A stretch of DNA of 64,000 nt, taken from positions 1,389,758,688 through 1,389,822,687 of the forward strand of contig OY728131.1 of assembly GCA_963277665.1 (NCBI GenBank), read 5' to 3'. Position numbers and translations under genes: made by a program. This document shows, piece by piece, positions 24,627-37,051 of the stretch (its first letter is position 1; every line of letters starts with the position of its first letter). This DNA comes from Viscum album (lineage: Eukaryota; Streptophyta; Magnoliopsida; Santalales; Viscaceae). Under the pieces are notes generated by a model that saw nothing but the letters and a program-made list of their open reading frames with translations, was not told where the DNA came from and made no database searches.

Positions 24627-25675
24627 TTAGTTTTTTAAGACTCTACCACAGGGTTAAGTGGTCTTTTTGGTTACACAGACTACTGTTGGATTCGACATAC
24701 ATCTCTTGTTCATTTTACTTATTTATCAGTAGTTTATGGGAAGATTCACGTAATGATATTTTAATAGTAGTTTTTTAAATTTAGAGAGTTGGGTTTTCCT
24801 CTAAAAACCATAGAGGATTTTGTGTTAATTTAAAATAACACTATATTTAAAAATATGTAACAGTGGATTTAAGCAATAAATTTTTTTCCTTGTATATCTC
24901 ATCAATTTAATGTACTTCTAGTTGTTTTACAAAAATATAGGATGTTTAAACAACTAATATATATAACTACTAAAAAAATAATTGTTGTATAAACTAATGA
25001 ACTAGATAAGAATCATGAATGTAGTGGATAGTAAATGATGACAAAATACATTAATATTGTTATTATAAATACAATAAAAGGACAAATTTAAAATTATTTT
25101 AAATTAAAAAATAATCATCAGTTGAGAAAATATCTGCTAGAATCAAATATATAAATATCATAAGATAATAATGTCTTCTTTTATATAAAGAATTTAATAA
25201 TAATTGATAACAGACTTTAAAGAGATAGAGATTTTTAATTTAGTATTTACAAATTATATGATATTAGTAAAACTAATGTTAGGTTTACAGAGATAGAAAC
25301 ACAACTGAAATAATTATACATTAAAATATAAGAATTATTTAACAATTACAAGGATAATAATAAAATCTAAAATAATTGAATTAGAAATATCTTAATGAAA
25401 AATCGAATAATAATGAAAGAAATACCTTTTCAAAACACTATGTTCCAACACTAAAATAAATAAATAATAACATCATGTAATATCAATACACAAAAAAATA
25501 TCATTATTCCACCTCATCTATTCTTATATATTTATACCCACATTCGACAATATTACAACATAACTATATATCACTACATAATCACCAAACTCCATCACAT
25601 ATATAAAATTTTAAAATACATTTCACAATAAAAACTCCTCTACATATCTATTTAACACCTTTTTGAGATTCCCAC
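24627..25675. other. AT-rich spacer between the two nests
   Basis: No gene, LTR pair or coding motif is visible. It ends in CACAC (25676-25680), the left target duplication of element D. Together with the DNA after 60943 it represents the pre-D locus. Confidence 0.55.
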
Positions 25676-25680
25676 CACAC

Positions 25681-25990
25681 ATTTTTAAACTGCATTATTT
25701 TAATAAATTTTTATCTTCTAATAATTTTAATTCACAATGAATATTTGGTTGCACGTAACCCTGAGTTTAAACGAGCCATGATAGCCTATCAAAATATTAT
25801 CAGTTTAAAATTTTAGATATAACCTATCTATTTAATTAATTGGAATAATTATGAATAACTAATTTATGAATGGTCAAACTCTATATGAATGCATTGGCAT
25901 GTTCATAAAAAATGATAATAATTTTTTTAGAAATATCAATTTATGAAGAAATCCCAGTCAGAGGAAAAAACATTAGACAATTTATTAAAA
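25681..25990 (+). repeat. D 5' LTR, first part
   Basis: Homologous to about 56573-56850, for example AATTTATGAATGGTCAAACTC here against AATTTATGAAAGGTCCTACTC there. Similarity fades after about 25960, where segment X seems to begin. The exact edge is not visible. Confidence 0.65.
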
Positions 25991-26648
25991 AGAAATTAAA
26001 ATTATTATGAAAACTATATGTGGTAGATAGCTTACCCACATCTGACATAATGTTTATAACATGTCAAAATAAATTGAATCATTTTCAAACCCATATTCAT
26101 TCATACACCATTCAGATGAAGAAATACCTAGATTGATGTACATGAAGGCTTCAGCATCAATCTTCGTTGACCTTGAAGATCTAGCCATTATTTTCCTTGG
26201 TGTATTTTAGTAATCCATCCTCAGCTTTCTATTCAAATCAGGTTCCATTGATTCACCTTTAGTGACAATATCATTAATTGAAACCTTATTAGGCTTCCAG
26301 GCCTCAGGATTTCCCATCTCAAGACCATAGTTTTCATCCTGCAGATCCCATAAAAGAATTTCCAAACTAACCAGCTGTACAAAACCAGATGGAAGAAATT
26401 TTTTTTTGACATTCTTACACACAATAGATATAACATGAGATTCAACTAAATTTTTATGCCCGTCACAGGAATTTCATTTTACCTATTTTATGGATCTGTT
26501 TTCCACCATATGAGGTAAATAAGATTAGTCCTTTCCCCCTTTCTTGTTTCCTTTTTGATGTATTTTTCCCTCATTCTGGGAATCCTATTTTCATGCAACT
26601 CATTAGAATCCTAAAATTATGGTCGACTAAGAGACTCTTGATCATAAG
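25990..26648 (-). other. Segment X, part 1: unclassified gene-like sequence
   Basis: This stretch is absent from the other D LTR. It is less AT-rich than its surroundings and looks coding on the minus strand. The piece 26207-26422 reads with motifs LEILLWDLQDENYGLEMG and DLNRKLRMDY, and coding-like text continues toward about 26060 (RSSRSTKIDAEAFMYINLG). In minus-strand order it would follow part 2 at 47148-48285. No family is recognised. A captured host-gene fragment, a LINE remnant or a DNA transposon piece are all possible. The left edge is uncertain. Element C cuts it at 26648. Confidence 0.4.
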
Positions 26649-29513
26649 TGTAACCACATAAACATTTATTATTGAAAATTACTCATGATCTAATTAAATG
26701 TCTTATTCTGTAATAAGGTTATATAAAACAAATTCACTTCATTGGTTTTTTGTCTATGGATTTTAAAATACCAATCTGAATTGATACCATTTCTTATATA
26801 GTCATTGAACAGTGATGAAATAATTAGTATAAATATAGGGCTTCAAAAAATAATATTTACTCAAAAAAATGATGTGATGGCCTCATCTAGTAGAATTACC
26901 CCATACGAAGCCCATTTTTTTGGAGCTCGAAAATGAGGTAGCGTCACAGGGCTTTTCTCTTAACAATGCCCAATCTATGAATCAACATGTTAAGAAAGAA
27001 TGGAACTGCCTATGTGAGAAGTGGAAGTAAATAGATATTATCACCTGAGCGATGTTATTTGAGCCGCCCTCATAGTATATCACCATCGCAAACCATACCC
27101 TTTAGTATTATGCAGGTGTTATAGGGTGTTATGTAACAAGACCCTAGCACTATGATTATATTATTTATTTTTATAGAATAATTAATAAACATTAATTTTA
27201 TTATTTTTACTTTGTAAATGATTTATAAAAAAGAAATTGTATTTTTAGTTAATATTCAAGTAAAAAAGTATAATTTGATTAATTAATGGAATTTTTTATT
27301 AAAAAATATGTTACTAAAATAAACTTATTAAATTAATTTTTTTAATAAATATAACTGATCGTATAATGATTAATAAATTGTAATATTTAAATAAATTTGA
27401 ACGCTATTTTTACCAAAACCCATGAATTTTCAATAAATGCTGGTTTTTATATTAAAAGACAAAATTCACAAATTTAGAAAATTATTTATTTAAAATGAAA
27501 ATTATTTTTGGATTCAGGACAACCAAATTACGTAATAGTAAATTTTTCATAATTTTTTGAGTCTCAAATTTTTTTCTATAAAATAACAATAGTTTAAATA
27601 TATAATGTATTTTATCACATCATAATGTCACAATAGTAATGTAATAAAATACAATAAAAGAGGTATTAGGAAAATATATATTTTAACTTTAAAATAATGT
27701 GATTTTATATTTTTTTTGATTAATTTTATGGTTCCTTAGTGGACCCTCCATGTCTTATAAAACATATTAACTTTTTAAAATGATTTCTTGGAATGTATGA
27801 GTCACCTCCACATAAGAATGCCAAATATTTTTATAATTTCGGACATTTTACTTATAAAATAATCTTTTCAAATCTACATTGGAAAAAACATGGGGAAAAC
27901 CCCTTGGTTGGATTTTGCATTTGAATTCTTAAATATATTGATTCCAGAACCCTTGTTGGTGAAATATTAAAGAATTCCCCTCTATTTTCTTATTTAAACA
28001 CACCCATGCTCCCACTTATCATCACTCAAAACACATGGATCAGGCCCCTACTATTACCTCCTCTATCTATTATCCTACCAACGTACCCTATGCTATCATG
28101 AATCCCCTCCCCAAGCTATTGATGTTACACAATTCTAATGAAGGGATCCTCACATTCCTTCCTTACTTATTTATTTCCTTGTTTCCTATACTGGAATTCC
28201 ATTTTATATTCAATTAAAAATGTAGGGGAATGATTTTCCACATCCCCAATACATCAGTACATATATTCGGAAGACTATAGTCCCCTTTATCTCTCATTAA
28301 TTCCTCCCATGTACATCTATTACCATGTCGAAATTCCTTGTGGGATTTTATCCTTTCTCATTTTGTTTTTCATGTTTCATAATGTTTTATACCCATTAAT
28401 TATCAATTAAAGATTTTTGGATTTGATTTCTCACCCCCATACATACCTCATTATGTTTTTAATGATGATAGATATATTTCTCACTTATTAATACCTCACA
28501 TGTACATCTGTTACCATGTAGAAATTTCATAACAGTGGTTCCCTTTCTCCACTTTCTTCAAGTTTTCTTACTATGTTACGCAATATATTTCCAAATTTAT
28601 TATGTGGGTAAATGTATATATATTACCCATTTACATTCAATTTCTTCTACATGTGATTATATATCCCTTTACATCTCATCAACCTTTTTTATGAATTATT
28701 TTGTCACACTATTATGTTTTCGAAATAACACTACAATTTTCCTAGACAAAATCATTGTTTAGTGAATTCCATACCAATTTCTCTATCAATGGTATTAACC
28801 TTTGTTCAAATATACATATTTAATGGTACAAAAAAAATTTTATTCCACATTCCCTACCTATATAATAGCTTATTAAGTAGAATGATTCCTTGTCATATGA
28901 TATATGATGCACGCTTTTTCATGAAATGAAATGATTATAAACGGTGTTCCCTAATAGTGCTCTGATGCATTGGGTATTGTTTAGTATCATGATACACCAT
29001 GACAAGTTAGGGTTTAACCATGATAATTGAAGTGCAATTAGGGCATAATAATTCTAACTCAGATAAAATGAGGGTTAACTCATGGTCCATGTGTAATGAG
29101 CCTTAGCTCATGATCATATCATGTTAAATTTTTTTTCCACAATTCCATGTTATGATAATCATGCAATATCATGACATTATGTTAATGTTTATTATAGGAT
29201 CTATTGATATTACTATTTCCAAACATTTATTTTATTAATCATGTTATTCCTTGTTTACTCCCTTATTGGGATTTATAGCTAACCCTTTTCCTTGGTATAT
29301 TCTATGTTTATCTCATGCAATGCTAAGTACGAAGGAAAGTTACGGGAATGTAAAAGAAGTTTTCAATAAAGATGTTGTATTTTATGTAATAAGTATTCAT
29401 GAAATGTTCCATAGTTCCTAATAAAATAAAACATGTGATCTTCGGAGTGGTCTTAAGGTATGTATTTGTAATAAATCATGTTAAAGAGTGTAATAAAGAG
29501 AAATTTGGTTATT
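26649..29513 (+). repeat. C 5' LTR
   Basis: Begins TGTAACCACATAAACATTTATTA, which matches the start of the LTR at 44288. Shared blocks include GATCTAATTAAATGT, the ATATAGGGCTT/ATATAGGACTT piece near 26835 and 44470, and the end text near 29440-29510. The TATA site seen in the other LTR is decayed here (about 27989-28000). Confidence 0.8.
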
Positions 29514-29515
29514 GT

Positions 29516-29527
29516 TGGTATAATAGG
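29516..29527 (+). other. C primer-binding site, decayed initiator-Met type
   Basis: TGGTATAATAGG, two bases after the LTR end, resembles TGGTATCAGAGC with several changes. Its position right after the LTR supports the call. Confidence 0.65.
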
Positions 29528-30280
29528 AAAGGTTTCATTATTTTTGGGATTATCCTTAGAGAAGCCTACTAAATTCCTTAGGGATATGAATATGTATAAT
29601 AGAAAATCCTTAAATCTCTTTTAGTATATAGTAAGTGGTTTATTAATAAAATACTTTCATTTATTGATAAGAATATTTAGTGGTGGCTCTTCCACATATT
29701 TATGTAGGGGAAAAAAATCAAAATCACATCTTGGAGCTAGACTCAGATGGGAACTGGTGGATGACAACACGCCTTTATATAGTCTTGGTTCGATACCCTA
29801 GGGGGATATGATTCATTAAATTCATAATATTAGTATGTACAATTATTAAGGGAGCACTAAAATCCCATAATAATATATGTTAGGAGATAGATCATAGATA
29901 ACATAAATGAAATCCTTTAAATTTATATGTTAATGATAGAAATTTAATTTATAAGTTACCCTTTAATGTAATTGTATTACCCTTTATGTGTTAATTTTTT
30001 TTTGATAATTATCCTATATTTTAATTTTATTCTATCCAATGTGTGATTATATTGGAATTTGGATAAAAATCAGTGCAGTGGAAAATGTGATGAATGTCCC
30101 AAATAAATTCCTAATCAAATGAGGGTTATTGTAGGGCATATAATTATTATGCAAAACCAGCTATCAATAATCAATATTAACAATTGTAACATTGTTGAAT
30201 GCCCAATAAAATCAATGAAGATAAATATTTCATCTCATGAAAGTCTATATGATAATGTTGATAAGTGGATGAACACCCAA
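29528..30280 (+). other. C leader and decayed gag body
   Basis: No gag body motif can be read. By position this should hold the leader and the capsid part of gag. One open piece starts at 30119 and runs into the zinc knuckle, but its first half is not recognisable. Confidence 0.4.
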
Positions 30281-30393
30281 TTACCTTCGTGCAACAAGTG
30301 TGGAATAAGGCACCAAGGGAAATTTCAAAAGGGGATTAGGATATGTTTAATGTGATAAAAGGAAGGGCACAAAGTATCAAATTTCCATGAAAT
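30281..30393 (+). pseudogene. C gag zinc-knuckle remnant
   Basis: The reading is CNKCGIRHQGKF, then two stops, then KEGHKVSNF. It lines up with the paired Cys/His motifs of plant chromovirus gag (CxxCGxxHxGxC and CxxCGxxGHxxxxC), with two Cys replaced. The protease and RT expected next are not found before the RNase H piece at 30840. Confidence 0.65.
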
Positions 30394-30839
30394 AATGTAT
30401 AATTTAGTGTATGGAAATAAACATCCATATAAGTTATCTCAAAATGTTATATTCTATAAATGTTAAGAAGTCGGGCATTAACTTAGACAATGATATATTA
30501 TAAGGTTTGAGAAGCATGATAAGCATCAACAATCTCAATGATTAAGGGAGTACATGAAGTCCTATTCTAATATGGATAGAGATCATGGAATTATGTGTAA
30601 CCACTAATTCTAATTAGTTTATGTTGTAATGTATTTTAATTATTATCCGATTAGAATATCTTTTATGATTTACAAGTACATTGATTCCCAAGAATAAATG
30701 ATTTAAATCATTTGGTAAAAAATATATAAGTGTCGAATAATATGTTAATGGTTGTGTGAATGTTCTTATTTAATATTCTATATGTATCAATCTAATGTAA
30801 TATGAGGAAAAAATGAAAATTTTATTGTATATACCTCAT
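30394..30839 (+). other. C interior where protease and RT are missing
   Basis: Only about 450 bases separate the gag knuckle from RNase H. A2 has about 1.6 kb in the same interval. The stretch is AT-rich and shows no RT motif, so most of protease and RT has probably been deleted. Confidence 0.55.
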
Positions 30840-31110
30840 GGCAGTTGAAAATTCATCAACAAAACAATCCCACACATGATCTTGTGCTTGTGGAAGGGAC
30901 CTTTGGGTGAAAAAATCAGGTGGAATTATCTCTTCGGGGGGGGGGGGGGGGTTTGATATATATACAAATAAAAAAATTCACAAATATATATTCACAAGAC
31001 ATAGTTGAATATTCACCAATGAATAGGGTTATAGTTAATTAAAGACAATTACTTCTCAACTCACTACCACCCAGGGAAAGAGAATAAAGTTGGAGATGAT
31101 ATAACTAGAA
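30840..31110 (+). pseudogene. C RNase H remnant with a 16-G run
   Basis: The plus strand reads LKIHQQNNPTHDL (30847-30885), which matches LKIHEKNNPTNDMEL in A2. After a run of 16 G it continues FDIYTNKKIHKYIFT, matching CDIYTDHKSIKYIFT. The catalytic Asp of that motif is now Asn. The G run stands where A2 has the YGE codons, so the insert is an expansion of a short G tract inside the gene. Stops are present in the first part. Confidence 0.75.
30936..30951 (+). repeat. Poly-G tract, 16 bases
   Basis: An uninterrupted run of 16 G inside the RNase H remnant of C. It is the only such tract in a sequence with very low GC. It could be a true homopolymer expansion or an assembly or sequencing artefact. 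Confidence 0.95.
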
Positions 31111-31198
31111 TGGACCCAACAATTATATAATTGATTAGAATTTAAATGGATCCAAACATTTCTTTTTATGTGAATATGGACATGAGAATCATAAAAAA

Positions 31199-32381
31199 CT
31201 GTACATCATCACTCCTTTCACAAAATATTTCTCAACTGTCTCTTTTGGAAACGATTAAGAATGCTCGGAAAGATGATTTTGGAATTTAGAAGAAAGTGTA
31301 AACTATTAGAAAATGGAAATCCTCGGAGTTAAATGTTAATGAAGATGGAATAATGAGATTTTGCTGATGACTATGTGTTAAATCAAGTCTGGAGTTAAAG
31401 AAATTTCTTTTGTATGATGCACATAGTTTAAATTTCTCTATTTACCCTTGAAACACAAATATATATTGAGATATCTGATTGCATTGTTTTTGGCATAAAA
31501 TGAAGAAGGATATCACTGAGTATACATTAAAGTTCCTAGTATTTCAGCTAGTTAATGCATAGAGGAAGAAGTATATGAGGATAATGCAATCGTTTCCCAT
31601 TGAATCATGAAAATGGGAGAACATCACCATGTACATTATTAGTGGAATTCAAAAGACATCTAAAGGAAACAATGATTTGTGGGCTGTTGTTAAAAATTTT
31701 ACCATGACTGCAACATTCATTAAAACTCAGGATGATATATCATTTGATCAACTCACATATATATTAATCAGAAAAGTTGTAAGGATTCATGGAGTAACAC
31801 TATCAGTTGTATTCGATTGAGATCCAAGATTCACCTATATGTTCTAGAAGAGTCTCTAACACTCTATGGATACAGAGTTGAACATTAGAGTGAAATATAA
31901 TCCTAAAAATGATGTCCAATATAATGGGGCTATCCATACCCATGAGGACACACAGAGATCATGCTCAATATACATCAAAATAGGATGGAATAAACATCGT
32001 CATCTTATTATTGAGTTCTCAAAAAATAAAAGTTTACACATAATCATCCAAATGGCTCTTTGTGGAGCCCTTTATGAGAAGAGGTTCAGAACACTAGCAT
32101 GTTGGGATTATGTTGGGTAGTGAAAAATCCTATGTCCCAAAATGGTCAAAGAAATGGTGTAGAAGGTTATGACCATCTAACAGTACAATAATTCTTCTCA
32201 GATACAAAAAAAGATATATGCTGATAATAATTGATGAGACATAGATTTTTATTTTGGAAACGTTCTATTCCACCGCATATCATCATGGAATTTAGTTATG
32301 GGATTTGGGATGAAGGGAAAGCTTAGTACAAGGTACATTGGAACTTTTTAGATACATGATCACATAGGATCGTTGAAATAT
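31199..32381 (+). pseudogene. C integrase remnant, upstream part
   Basis: The reading starts at the linker before integrase (LLSQNISQLSLLETIKNAR), then the zinc-binding region (SLNFSIYPWNTNIY), then WENITMYIISGIQKTSKGNN. The core continues KVVRIHGVTLSVVFD, DPRFTYMF, NPKNDVQYNGAIHTHEDTQR and ALYEKRFRTLACWDYVG. The catalytic Asp of MDFV is lost (MYII). The Glu in the QSER position reads as Gly-Ala. The C-terminal part (KGKLSTRYIGTF, 32315-32348) breaks off at 32381, where element B begins. Confidence 0.85.
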
Positions 32382-35300
32382 TATAGAGTCCCGACCTAAA
32401 ACATTAAATAATACTAAATTAAATGAATAATTCACCTTGAGGATATTTTCATGTTTAGCATTTTATATAATTAGGCCCTAACTATTACATATCAACTTGA
32501 AAATTACATGTACACATAACTAATCAGTATCCGTTTTTTTGGTAATATAAAAACTCTTAAAAGAAACATGTCTAGTTCAATGTTTTAGATAGCATAACAT
32601 TTCCCTGATCTCATCCTAGACCCTATTCATCTTTATCTCCTATGGAAAGCATTTCAAAAATAGGGGAGGAGAGAAAAAAGATTAGTAAGGGTTATAAAGT
32701 AAAAAAGGAAAACATTTTCTGATCATTAAATACAAATCAATGAAAACATTCTTTTCAATCAATACAAAAATTACAAAATCATAAGATTTATGAATAACAC
32801 AGAAAAATCATAAATCATAAAGGTAAATTATGGAATTCATAACAGACATACATTATAGCAATCACAACTACAAAGGGAGTCACATTTGGAATACCCATTA
32901 TAGTATATTCCGTAAATCCCTTATAAGAAATATTAACGTTTACCTCTGTCATGTTACCCAACGCATTATAGAGCTATCTCAGGATCACCCACCCTCGGTT
33001 AATCACGGAACCACCAATATATGTAAACAAGGCCCAATAACCATAACATATCCATATCCCATAAAACAAGCATAAAGGAACAATAAAGTTTCCACATTTC
33101 AATCACAATATATCATTTCGAGATATTGACATAATCAATGCTTTGTCAAACATTTTTCAAAACCATTTAACACATTTGATAAAGGGATTATTTAATCAAA
33201 ATTCCCCACAACACTTTGAATATTTTAAAGGAATTTAAAATTTATTACATTAATGTACATATAAATAAATATTTAGAACCATTTTTAAATCTTGTGAATC
33301 AATGTGAAATATTTATAATAATAAATCTGTAAACATTTAAAACGATATTTTAGTTGAATAGTTTTTAACAAAATGAGAGATGCTTGAATAAAATTAATTG
33401 GGGAATATTATTAGTCAAAATTTTATAATATCATGAGAATAAAGTTATTCATGGTATAATATTCCAAAGTACATTATATACACCGTATAAAAGTGAATTG
33501 AGGCATAATAAAAATGAATTATCAATGGAATGTAAATTGAGATAAAATCACATATAAAATTTATATCCTTAGATTAAGGATAAATAAATTACATAATATT
33601 GTGTTAAAAATATAAATAAACACAATATGATTGGATATTGAGTGTAAATTAATCAATGAACATTCACACATATTCTTTTTTAAGGAAAACCCAATGACTT
33701 AGATGTTTAACTCAACGAATGGAAATTGAGTAAAAATTAATCTTATCAAGTTCATATAAATGACATGAGAATTAATCAATGGAGTGATTATGTGTATCAA
33801 AAGTATATCCACACAAAGTGGATTGGAAATTTCAAAAAAAATAAAAAAATATTGATTCCACACATAATCATAGAATTAAATAATTACGAATTAGAAGATT
33901 AACCCATGGATTGGAAATTGGGTTAAAAAGTTCCCTTACCGATTTGGTATCCTATGAAACATACATCCCATGAAAGAAGGATCCAAAAATATATATGTAA
34001 ATAACCATAAATTGAATTATATTACACAATGAATACCATAATGATTTGTACATACACTACACAAAGGGAAATAGTGGAAAATGTCACATGAATCTCACAG
34101 GAATAAAAAGTGAGATGAAAATCCCTTATCATGATGTAATAAATAAAGTTGTATGACCAAAAGTTAATAAACACAAAATATTTCAAATAATAACATGAAT
34201 ATAAAGTTAATAATGATAATATATATCTATTGTAAGTACATAATACACCAGATGCTATAAATTAGTGGTGAACAATGGAAATCTCAAGGAATTAAATTTG
34301 AGAGAGGAAATCTTTACCACGTGTCCCACATGACTCATTTGATCCTTTTTCTTCATGAATAATAAATCAAGATAATTTAAACATTCATAAGAACCTTTTT
34401 CAAATTTATTATTCATTTTATATCACTTAATATCATTTTATAATAATTATGTAATCATTTATGTTAATAATGTTCGTTTTGTTGATATTCGGTACTTCAG
34501 TAAAAAATGGTATTCTTATAATTACAAGTTGTTAACATAATAAAAATATCATTATATCCATAATTATATTCATTATTTATATATCATATATATCATATAT
34601 ATCATGTATATACATGTATTTATAAAAGTACATGCCATTTGGATGTAAGAAATGAAATGTACCTATCATGGAGATGGTAAGCCATATGTACACATGAACA
34701 CTACATTTATTTCTATTTTGTATTATAATTTAATTAAATCTCAATGATATATAGTTATATTATTATTCCAGTATAATATCACATATAATTTTAATAACTC
34801 CATCCTTTATATGTCCCATTTTTTGTATGAATGAGTCATATCACATTAAGGGGGCAGTAATCTGCACTTCCTCAAAAGAAATTATCGCGTTTACCCATTA
34901 TGGAAACTAAAAATGTAGGATATAAATGTAAAACACATAATCATAAAAAACATAAACATAACATATATCATATATAAATACAGTTCCATCTCAATGGACT
35001 CCATTATAGGTGGTAGGAGATAATGGAACAATCATCATTTCGTGAGGTGTTTGTTTTCCATCCACAGAAACAGTATGTTTTTCAGCCATTAGATGAAGGT
35101 GCATGTAAGTGTAGTTCAAATAAATCCCATAACAATATCTTAGTATATTAAATAAACTTGTGTTGTTATAGAATAAATTAATAATATGAGTTAAGGTGTT
35201 GGAGAACCCAAATAAATGAAAATAAGTTAAGAGGAATCGTTACCTTTTATTTCGTTAACTCCCTTTGGTTGGAACCAAAAGGACTTCTTAGAGTGCCTTC

Positions 35301-37036
35301 TTCTGAAGGTCAGGCTTTTGGGAGAAGGAAAGGGATCTTGAGAGTTTATTTTTTAAGGTTTTGGATGAACCAAGGTTCTTGAGTGGTGTGAGTAATGAGT
35401 AAAATGTGAGGGAGTTTATAAGGGGGAGTATGGGCTCTTTAGGAAAGTGTGAAAAAATTATTTCATTATATAATGATATTCAGTTTCTACAGGTCACAAA
35501 CTCATTATGGTCGAATATAAGAAGAATCATGGTCCAAATAAAATCATCCAATAATAATTGTATAGGTTTTGTGTGTTATTTTAATATTTATAATCTTATT
35601 TATTTAAATCAGTTATTAATGAGTTAAATAATAAATCATTATTATGTCATAAATATAATTTTTTGTTTGATGTATAAAAATTAAAAAAAATACCATGATG
35701 TAGGAAACAATTTTATCTTTCCAATTAATATTTATTGTATAAATAATAACTTATATAACCTCATGTAAAAACTAATTTACTAAAAGATATTTGTTGGTTT
35801 CATTTTTGCCTTTACTTTATGTTAATTAAAATAATGTGTCATTATCACTCCCAAGTGGCTCTATGGAGAACCAAAATCTTTAGAAAGATACACATGATCA
35901 TAAATCACTCATCCTATAAGGTTATTAGAAGTTTTAATTTAATTTTTTATTATTGTGATATCTTTTTACCATTAATTCCCTTATTTAACTTTAACCTCGG
36001 TAAATAAAAATCAAAAGTTACTATTCACCAAAAATTAATTTTATCATATTGAACCACATTTTACTTACTAATAACAACCATGTATGTTGTATATTTTAAA
36101 TTCAATTAATAGAAGTGGTAAATTGTCATTTAAATTATTAATTCATTTATTTAACTACTACTATGTGGTCTCACTATTCCACAAAAATTGAATTTTTTTC
36201 AAAAAATTACAAAAAATCTATTCTATGCTATATTTGATATTAAAAATTCAAAAATGATAACTATTTTTCAAAATTCAAAAAATATAAGTTGAATTAATTA
36301 ATTAAATATTAATTCACGTTATAAAAACAAATAGCGTGTATTTAAGAATGAATATCTATTAAATGAATGGCATTTGTTTATGCCCAATTTCAAAGTGAAA
36401 TTAACTTCAATGACTAAAATTAGATTATATGGTAAAAAAATATTATAATTACACACTAAAACAAATAACATAGACAATATAACTAAATAAATAAAATATA
36501 TTAAAAGGCACTTTTGTATTAAAATATAGTATTTTTCACTATTTATAAAAAATGAATTTTATCAGAAAAATCCCAAAATTTTACCCAATGTAAATTTTGA
36601 TGTCACAATTCTTAAGAAGAATTTTATTTTGTCAAAATGAACAAATAAAAGTAAAGAAAACTATATTTAAAGAGGGTTCACCATTAAAAGGTTCTAAATC
36701 AACCTTTTGAAGGAAATTATGATTAAAATTAGATTCATTCACCTTTTAAGCCTGTAACTTTTATTAGAAAAATGTAAAAACATTTAACAAACATATTTAA
36801 TCATTTTGTAGTTAGTTCTATTCATTCCAGCCATTACAACGACTAGGTGTTAGCAACCATTTAAAATAATAATATTATATTATTAGTGTGCAATGTATGA
36901 TTTCAAAGAAACCGATTGTTCTGTATCGATTACTCCATCGAACATATCATCCCCTTTAAAAAAGAATTATTATTTAGTTCACAAATATTAATAAATATAA
37001 AAAAATTGAGGTTCTTTATTTACCTAGGTTGTTACA
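32382..37036 (-). repeat. B 3' LTR (element orientation)
   Basis: Matches 39308-43948 along its full length. Landmarks are the CCCGACCT start, CCCACCCTCGGTTAATCACG against CCCGCCCTAGGTTTATCACA, and the shared end TTGTTACA/ATGTCACA. A possible minus-strand TATA element (TATAAAC) lies at 35414-35420. A run of tandem ATATATCAT units is at about 34578-34603. Confidence 0.85.
35414..35420 (-). promoter_or_regulatory. Possible TATA box in B 3' LTR
   Basis: TATAAAC on the minus strand, beside a run of G on the plus strand. The partner in the other LTR reads TATAAAAA (42339-42346), which looks closer to the original. Confidence 0.4.
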
Positions 37037-37051
37037 TCCTTCCCAACTTTT
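37037..37051 (-). other. B polypurine tract
   Basis: The minus strand reads AAAAGTTGGGAAGGA directly before the LTR start TGTAACAACC. The upstream minus-strand text (GATGAAATTTCC) matches the usual end of chromovirus interiors. Confidence 0.75.

Noticed and set aside
24651..24695. tRNA-like A and B box pair after the A1 LTR
   Set aside because: GGGTTAAGTGGTC and TTGGATTCGAC are only about 30 bases apart and no cloverleaf arms can be formed. It is probably chance.
34578..34610. Tandem ATATATCAT units as a possible CRISPR or satellite array
   Set aside because: Only three to four short AT-rich units with no spacers. It is simple-sequence expansion in the B LTR, also seen in altered form near 41515.
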